From contig NZ_LOHF01000016.1 of the NCBI RefSeq assembly GCF_002158995.1, positions 23,633 to 87,632 of the forward strand: DNA of 64,000 nucleotides, read 5' to 3'. The notes under the pieces were generated by a model, which was given only the letters and a program-made list of their open reading frames with translations, was not told where the DNA came from and did not search any database. Both the position numbers and the translations under genes were made by a program. The DNA comes from Pseudomonas caspiana (GTDB taxonomy: Bacteria > Pseudomonadota > Gammaproteobacteria > Pseudomonadales > Pseudomonadaceae). Shown here one piece after another: positions 59,457 to 64,000 of this stretch. Each line of letters opens with the position of its first letter. The first letter of the stretch is position 1.

Positions 59457-59894
59457 CTACTCCCCGATATCCTCATTCCACAGTTCAGGCTTGCTCGCGA
59501 TGAAGCCTTTCATCATGTCTACGCAGGTGTGATTGTCGATCACTTCGACATCCACCCCGCGTGAGCGCAGCAGTTCTTCTTCGCCCATGAACGTCTGGTT
59601 TTCACCGACGATGACCTTGCGGATGCCATACAACAGAATCGCCCCGCTGCACATCGAGCAAGGCGACAGCGTGGTGTAAAGCACGGCATCGCGATACACC
59701 GTTGCAGGCTGGCGACCGGCATTTTCAAGCGCGTCCATTTCCCCATGTTTGATGGCGCTGCCTTCCTGAACCCGGCGGTTATGTCCACGGCCGATGATCT
59801 GGCCGTCATGGACGATGACCGAACCGATGGGAATACCGCCCTCGGCCAGTCCGAGTTGAGCTTCGTCGATTGCGGCCTGCATGAATGGGTCCAT
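59457..59894 (-). CDS. Yeast-type cytosine deaminase (nucleoside deaminase family)
   Basis: A 145-residue zinc-dependent deaminase. Zinc and active-site motifs are KHGEMDALENAGRQP (HGE, in place of the HAE of most bacterial deaminases) and TTLSPCSMCSGAILLYGIRK (PCxxC). The blocks VIVGENQTFMGEEELLRSRG and VIDNHTCVDMMKGFI also resemble yeast cytosine deaminase Fcy1 rather than bacterial CodA, which is an unrelated amidohydrolase. The expected reaction is cytosine to uracil. The ligands (His, two Cys) and the proton-shuttle Glu are present. It is downstream of the DUF and GNAT genes on the same strand after about 40 bases. Confidence 0.88.
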   Translation of the reverse strand: MDPFMQAAIDEAQLGLAEGGIPIGSVIVHDGQIIGRGHNRRVQEGSAIKHGEMDALENAGRQPATVYRDAVLYTTLSPCSMCSGAILLYGIRKVIVGENQTFMGEEELLRSRGVDVEVIDNHTCVDMMKGFIASKPELWNEDIGE

Positions 59895-59936
59895 GGTTCT
59901 ACCTCGTTGCCTGAGTCTGAAAAAAAGTAATGTGCA

Positions 59937-60428
59937 TCACTGTGGCAGCCTCGCCATAGCGCTATTCAGCGCTTGCGAGACAAAGTCTTTGAGCAGATCG
60001 GCCGAGCGCGCCTTCATGTCCATGCCGACCTCATTCTGTTTGGCCTTGAGCTTGTTAGCCAGCATTGGCTGGTCATCGCCACGGTTGAGTGCGCGCAACT
60101 CGTCAGCGCTGAAGGACTGGGCGTAGGCAGCGGCCATGTTGCGATCCCATTGAGCCTGGAACTGCGGCTGCAAACGCTGCAACTCGCCTTTGACCAGCTC
60201 TTGCGCCTGCGTCTTGCCAACCGACTCGACAATGCTGCCGAAGGTCGCCGTTCGCGAAGCAACCTGATAACTCAGCCAGCCAAGGCTTTCACCCAGATGC
60301 CGATCTTCAACGAACGCTAACGCACTGTCATCGACTTCCGAAGCGCGGGCACTCTGTTGAGTGCTCGCCAGAAAACCCAGCAGCAAGACGAAAAACAGAT
60401 GCACGGCACCCGACTTGTGCATCGTCAT
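59937..60428 (-). CDS. Exported helical protein of unknown function
   Basis: A 163-residue protein with a signal peptide (MTMHKSGAVHLFFVLLLGFL, cleavage near ARA-S). The mature part is helical and Gln/Ala-rich: LGESLGWLSYQVASRTATFG, then ELVKGELQRLQPQFQAQWDR and FSADELRALNRGDDQPMLAN. It resembles DUF2059-like periplasmic proteins in layout (tentative). ATG 60428 overlaps the upstream GNAT stop as ATGA with GGAGG before it, so the genes are coupled. Confidence 0.7.
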   Translation of the reverse strand: MTMHKSGAVHLFFVLLLGFLASTQQSARASEVDDSALAFVEDRHLGESLGWLSYQVASRTATFGSIVESVGKTQAQELVKGELQRLQPQFQAQWDRNMAAAYAQSFSADELRALNRGDDQPMLANKLKAKQNEVGMDMKARSADLLKDFVSQALNSAMARLPQ

Positions 60429-60964
60429 GAAGCCTCCTCTGTTATCCATTCATCCCGATTCAACCGATAAATTCTGACGCCCAAGCGGTGGTACTGGCTG
60501 TACACGAATGCGTTGAAACCTGCCTTCTGAATGACTCGCACCGAGGCGATGTTGGCAGGCTGGACAATAGCGATAATCGAGCCCAGGCCAAGCTCTTCAA
60601 AGCCATAGGCCAGAGTCGCACGAACAATTTCGGTGGCATAACCTCGCCCCCAGAACTGCGGGGCCAGACGATAACCAATCTCCACCTCTTCGATCCCTTC
60701 GACGTTCTCCCGATTGAGCGCGCAGAAGCCCATCAACTCACCACTGGCTTTTTCAACCACCGCCCACGGCCCGAAACCATGAAGCGCGTAAGACTGACAC
60801 GACCAGTCAACGAACTCAGCCGTTGCGCTCTCACTGAGAACGCCACGTACCGAATAGCGCATGACCTCAGGATCACTCAGGATCTGCGCCATTGGCGGCA
60901 CATCGGCACCGCTCAACTCACGCAGGATCATGCGCTTGGTCTGTAGAACAACCTCAGTATTCAT
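60425..60964 (-). CDS. GNAT acetyltransferase (RimJ/RimL-like)
   Basis: A 179-residue GNAT protein of the ribosomal-protein-acetyltransferase-like group. QTKRMILRELSGADVPPMAQ is the usual N-terminal pattern. ELMGFCALNRENVEGIEEVE and IGYRLAPQFWGRGYATEIVR hold the acetyl-CoA-binding Q/R-x-x-G-x-G/A loop. LGSIIAIVQPANIASVRVIQ with KAGF follows. Substrate unknown. It is the first gene of a minus-strand group with the exported protein (ATGA overlap) and perhaps the deaminase. Confidence 0.9.
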   Translation of the reverse strand: MNTEVVLQTKRMILRELSGADVPPMAQILSDPEVMRYSVRGVLSESATAEFVDWSCQSYALHGFGPWAVVEKASGELMGFCALNRENVEGIEEVEIGYRLAPQFWGRGYATEIVRATLAYGFEELGLGSIIAIVQPANIASVRVIQKAGFNAFVYSQYHRLGVRIYRLNRDEWITEEAS

Positions 60965-61009
60965 GTCGCAACTTTCAGCCTTTTCAGGTGCTGCCCGGGT
61001 GTCCGACCC

Positions 61010-62023
61010 TCACAGGCCGCTGCTGACTTTACTGGCCACTTCGGCAGGCACCCAGGCCTTCCAGACGTCAGGGTGTTGCTTGAGAAACAACTGGGCAACC
61101 TCTTTAGGCTGCTGGCGCTTCTCGCTCATCTGACCCAATGTCTGGTTGAGCAGATCAATGGGCAGGTCGACTTTTTCGAAGAACGCTACAAGGTCCGGAT
61201 ACTGTTTGTGGAATGCATCAGAGACGCCGATGCTCAAGCGCGGCTCCAGTGAACGGGTGCCTCGTGGATTCGGGTTATTGGCATCGGCCAGGGTTTTCCA
61301 TGCTTCAGCGTCGAACGGCGGCTCTTCCAGTTTGATCAGCTTGAAGCGGCCCAGCAGCGGGGTTGGCGACCAGTAGTAGAACAAGACTGGCTTGCCGCGA
61401 TGAATCGACGAACTGACCTCGGCATCCAGTGCAGCGCCCGAACCGGTACGGAAGTTCACGTAACTGTCGTTCAGACCATACGCTTTGAGCTTTTGGGTGT
61501 TGACGATTTCTGAGGTCCAACCCGTCGGACTGTTGAGGAAACGGCCTTTGTCTGGGGACTCGGGGTCTTTGAAGACGTCTTTGTAGCGCGGCAAGTCAGC
61601 CACGGACTTGAGGTCCGGAGCGAGTGGTTTGATGCCTTTGGCCGGGTCGCCCTTGATCACGAACTCCGGCACCCACCAACCTTCGGTCGCGCCTTTGACG
61701 ATATTGCCCAGACCGTGCACCTTGCCTTCAGCTTCGGCCTTGACCCAGGCCGGGCTGCGTCCGGCCCACTCTTCACCAATGACCTGAATATCGTTTTTTG
61801 CCAGCGCGGCTTCCAGGCTCACCGTACTGCCCGGCAGCGTATCAGTGGGATAGCCGTAACCTTTCTCGACGATGGTGCGCAGGATTTCGGTGATCAGGCT
61901 GCCGCTTTCCCACGTGATGTCGCCGAAGTTGATCGGCGCTGTCTTGTCCGCCGCACTAGCGGGCTGGCCCAGCAGGCCCAGGGCCAGAAGTGAACAGCCG
62001 AGCAGCGTTCTGATTGATGTCAT
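61010..62023 (-). CDS. Glycine-betaine/choline-type ABC solute-binding protein
   Basis: A 337-residue periplasmic binding protein of the OpuAC/ProX family. The signal peptide (MTSIRTLLGCSLLALGLLGQ) is cleaved near ASA-A. KTAPINFGDITWESGSLITE, then VIGEEWAGRSPAWVKAEAEG and LKSVADLPRYKDVFKDP are typical of the betaine-binding branch with quaternary-ammonium-binding Trp residues (ITWESG, EEWAGR, TGWTSE, YYWSP). No permease or ATPase gene is adjacent, so it is an orphan receptor. ATG 62023 has AGAGG upstream; a GTG six bases earlier is possible. Confidence 0.9.
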   Translation of the reverse strand: MTSIRTLLGCSLLALGLLGQPASAADKTAPINFGDITWESGSLITEILRTIVEKGYGYPTDTLPGSTVSLEAALAKNDIQVIGEEWAGRSPAWVKAEAEGKVHGLGNIVKGATEGWWVPEFVIKGDPAKGIKPLAPDLKSVADLPRYKDVFKDPESPDKGRFLNSPTGWTSEIVNTQKLKAYGLNDSYVNFRTGSGAALDAEVSSSIHRGKPVLFYYWSPTPLLGRFKLIKLEEPPFDAEAWKTLADANNPNPRGTRSLEPRLSIGVSDAFHKQYPDLVAFFEKVDLPIDLLNQTLGQMSEKRQQPKEVAQLFLKQHPDVWKAWVPAEVASKVSSGL

Positions 62024-62183
62024 GGTCACCTCTGGATGGCCGGAACCGGCCTGACTGGGAATACAGTGATATGTAGGGTTGAAAGGTACGACATCTCAAT
62101 ACGACGATAAGTTGTACTCATGTCCAGGCGACGTGCCGGAAGATTCGCGTCAGGCCCCTCTCGCCAACAAGTTGCCTCCTACC

Positions 62184-62978
62184 TTAAAAAGCTAATGAAG
62201 GCAGCCCTTGCTCGGCCGCCTGACGTTCATAGTCGAGCAATATCTGATAATCATCTTCATGGGCTGCCAATACCTGACTGATCGCCAGCGCCTGTGCGAC
62301 ATCCGGCAAGTCCGACAAGGCCTGATTCATGGCGTGACGGATGACTTCGGCCTGAGCGACATCAACGCTCAACGCCGTGATGAAGGGCAGGCATGGGCCA
62401 TGTGCAGTGCGCGTCAGGATACGCAAGCCGCTGACTTCTTCGCTGGCATCACGGGCCAGATAGTCAAAGGTCACGCTATCGATGGCGGCAATATCACCCC
62501 GCCGCTCCTTGAGCCAGTGCAGGCTGTGGCGATGGCCGCCGGTAAGGGACACCTGCGAGAAAAACAGCCCGTTTTGCTGGAGCGGTGCAAGGGTGTGCCG
62601 CAACAGGTTCATGCCGGAGTTGGAGTCTTCACTATTGATCAGGCCATGACTGCCGAGAAAATCCGCAAGTGAGCCACGAGGGTCATCAGCGCGGACCACC
62701 AGCAAGCTGCAATGCAGGCCATCGGCGCTATGGGGCAGTTCATAGACAGGCCGCCCGATCAGGCGAACCTTGCCGCGCAACAGCGTCATCAACGGATAAC
62801 CGCAGGTCTGTGCGAGCAGTAGTTGTGGGGACAACCAGAGTTCAGGCAGATCAAGCGCGACGCCTTGCAAACGCTGTGCGCCGAGCACTTCGAAAATCCG
62901 CGCCAGCCACGCCTCGCTGGCCTGCGCAACGCGCTCTGGTGCGCTGTACATCGGTAATTCGGCAAAACCCTGAATCAT
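62184..62978 (-). CDS. PhnD-like substrate-binding family protein, no signal peptide
   Basis: A 264-residue protein of the phosphate/phosphonate (PhnD/SsuA/transferrin-like) binding superfamily. Blocks are LLLAQTCGYPLMTLLRGKVR, then DDPRGSLADFLGSHGLINSE with DSNSGMNLLRHTL, VSLTGGHRHSLHWLKERRGD and IAAIDSVTFDYLARD. ATG 62978 (MIQGFAELPMYSAPER) has GGA 8 bases upstream; the frame also opens at 63011. No signal peptide or lipobox is seen, so it may act in the cytoplasm or the start is wrong. Transcribed alone. Confidence 0.85.
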   Translation of the reverse strand: MIQGFAELPMYSAPERVAQASEAWLARIFEVLGAQRLQGVALDLPELWLSPQLLLAQTCGYPLMTLLRGKVRLIGRPVYELPHSADGLHCSLLVVRADDPRGSLADFLGSHGLINSEDSNSGMNLLRHTLAPLQQNGLFFSQVSLTGGHRHSLHWLKERRGDIAAIDSVTFDYLARDASEEVSGLRILTRTAHGPCLPFITALSVDVAQAEVIRHAMNQALSDLPDVAQALAISQVLAAHEDDYQILLDYERQAAEQGLPSLAF

Positions 62979-63112
62979 GGCAAATCCGGTCAAAGCGGTT
63001 GAGCCAACCATAGATGAAAAATGCGGAGCGTGCGCGGGAGGCGAATAAACAATGGCCTATGAGCAACCGGGGACGCGTCGCAAACACCACAAATGCTGAA
63101 GTGGAACGCATT

Positions 63113-63204
63113 CCTGTGGGAGCGGTGCTTGCCCGCGATAAGAACAACATGGTCTAAAGTAAATCGCGTCCAGCCTTATCGCGGGCAAGCACCGCTCCCA
63201 CAGG
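63113..63204. repeat. REPIN, class with CCTGTGGGAGCGG ends
   Basis: CCTGTGGGAGCGGTGCTTGC and GCAAGCACCGCTCCCACAGG are exact inverted ends. The spacer carries AATCGCGTCCAGCC as in 37892-37976. Confidence 0.85.
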
Positions 63205-63247
63205 TTTTTTCAGCTGCGCACAAATGGTCATCTTCAGCCGTTTGGGA

Positions 63248-63364
63248 TCAATGCCCAAAAAGCCCGGTATCGGACTTCTTGGCTTTTTTGTCGGCGCGTT
63301 TTTCGTCGGCGGTCTTGGCGGGCTTTTTCTTGGCGGCTTTCTTTGAATCCATACCTTTGCTCAT
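63248..63364 (-). CDS. Small Lys-rich protein, 38 residues
   Basis: The ORF begins MSKGMDSKKAAKKKPAKTAD and ends KKSDTGLFGH. It is strongly basic and likely disordered; such short Lys/Ala-rich proteins are conserved in Pseudomonas and could bind nucleic acid (inference). The ATG at 63364 is preceded by GGAGCATGC. The longer open frame to 63637 lies across the divergent GNAT gene and is rejected. Confidence 0.65.
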   Translation of the reverse strand: MSKGMDSKKAAKKKPAKTADEKRADKKAKKSDTGLFGH

Positions 63365-63466
63365 GATGCATGCTCCAGGGTTAAGGATCTGGCCTCTGTT
63401 ATACACCCATTCGACGCTATGATACGGACCCATTCTTGCCGCCCCCTCTGAAGTGCGCCCAGCCCC

Positions 63467-63883
63467 ATGTCCGAGATTGAAATCTGCCTGCTGCCGCCGC
63501 TCTGCCAGCCTCTGCTGGACAAGTTCTACCGCGCCCATCGCTCGCCCATGCGTTCGTCTGGCGCGGCGCAGATGTGGGTAGCGCGGCAGCAGGAAATCAT
63601 CGGCGCACTGAGTCTTACTCCGGTGGCGGAAGGACATTGGTTAACCGGGCTGTTCGTGGCACCGCAGTGGCGAGGGCAGGCGATTGCGAGGCGCTTGATC
63701 GTCAATGCTCTGGAAGAGTTGCACGGTCCGGTCTGGCTGTTTTGCCATCCGGACCTGGTGGGGTTTTACGAGCAGTCAGGCTTTGCGTCCGAAACAAATT
63801 TACCGCCGATGTTGGCGGACAAACTGGCGCGGTATCAGCGGACTAAAGATTTGGTAGCCATGCGCTGGGAGCGGCAGACATAG
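63467..63883 (+). CDS. GNAT-family N-acetyltransferase
   Basis: A 138-residue GNAT protein. The first strand-helix region is EICLLPPLCQPLLDKFYRAH. The acetyl-CoA-binding motif A is LTGLFVAPQWRGQAIARRLI (Q/R-x-x-G-x-A). PVWLFCHPDLVGFYEQSGFA is the motif B region. Compact length is typical of single-domain GNAT enzymes. Substrate unknown. It is divergent from the Lys-rich small ORF. Confidence 0.88.
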   Translation: MSEIEICLLPPLCQPLLDKFYRAHRSPMRSSGAAQMWVARQQEIIGALSLTPVAEGHWLTGLFVAPQWRGQAIARRLIVNALEELHGPVWLFCHPDLVGFYEQSGFASETNLPPMLADKLARYQRTKDLVAMRWERQT

Positions 63884-63927
63884 ACCTGTTGTCCCTGACA
63901 CCACGCTGTCGCGCATCAAACAATGGA

Positions 63928-64000
63928 CCTGTAGGAGCGCACGAGTACCGCGAGGCCGCGATGGCGGCGTATCAGGCAGGACGCCATCGCGGCCTCGCGG
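63928..64000. repeat. REPIN, same class as 42796-42885, cut by the window edge
   Basis: CCTGTAGGAGCGCACGAGTA with GCCGCGATGGCGGCGTATCA and CAGGACGCCATCGCGGCCTC. Its closing arm lies outside the window. Confidence 0.8.

Noticed and set aside
1..64000. CRISPR arrays, tRNA and rRNA genes
   Set aside because: No regularly spaced identical repeats and no tRNA- or rRNA-like sequence were seen by eye; a dedicated scan could still find a tRNA.

Overview
The window looks like a chromosomal segment of a fluorescent-type Pseudomonas. The grounds are several classes of short GC-rich palindromes of the Pseudomonas REP/REPIN kind between genes, Pseudomonas-like versions of MlaA, an AceI/PACE efflux protein, LysE and LysR/AraC proteins, and a T6SS cluster. 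The species is an inference; no rRNA or other marker gene is present.

Layout. (1) 1-4.5 kb, minus strand: the first genes of a type VI secretion cluster, tssA-tssB-tssC-hcp-tssE, with tssE cut by the window edge. (2) 4.5-6.9 kb: gene-poor DNA with a Cys-rich small ORF, a decayed IS5-type transposase, and a tandem duplication of about 330 bp whose copies each carry an 11-codon ORF and a hairpin. (3) 6.9-9.4 kb: a periplasmic penicillin-acylase-family hydrolase. (4) About 9.5-33.2 kb: a composite mobile and defence island. It starts with a divergent tyrosine recombinase/KfrA-like pair resembling the TnpS/TnpT cointegrate-resolution module of Tn4651-type transposons, with a recombination-core-like inverted repeat between them. 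A Tn7-like set tnsA-tnsB-tnsC-tniQ/tnsD follows, the last with a long tail of repeated HTH-like modules. The cargo is an unknown gene, vsr, a C5 DNA methyltransferase, and a tightly coupled MORC/MutL-type ATPase - Z1 NTPase - PD-(D/E)XK protein - AIPR protein operon (MZA-type defence/restriction). It ends with an opposite-strand two-gene operon pairing a DGQHR/DndB-like protein with a HEPN-motif protein, which is the best candidate here for an undescribed system.

(5) 33.5-38.5 kb: accessory chromosome with a BRO-N gene behind a structured leader, small secreted and membrane proteins, and a candidate pore-forming toxin followed by two small membrane proteins that could confer immunity. (6) 38.7-64 kb: ordinary core or near-core genes, namely mlaA, an OmpR/EnvZ-type two-component pair, LysR/MFS pair, diguanylate cyclase, MHS transporter, PACE efflux protein, PQQ-type sugar dehydrogenase, a frameshifted DNA alkylation repair gene, AraC/LysE pair, an RsbQ-like hydrolase overlapping a PAS histidine kinase, a DapF-fold protein lacking both catalytic cysteines, a yeast-type cytosine deaminase, betaine-type and phosphonate-type solute-binding proteins and two GNAT acetyltransferases.

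How it fits together: the T6SS and the toxin/membrane-protein cassette point to interbacterial competition. The island combines transposition (TnsABC plus a TniQ targeting protein), possible cointegrate resolution (TnpS/TnpT) and anti-phage cargo. The chromosomal part is mostly transport, envelope maintenance and regulation. Function calls rest on visible motifs and remembered family features; no database search was possible.
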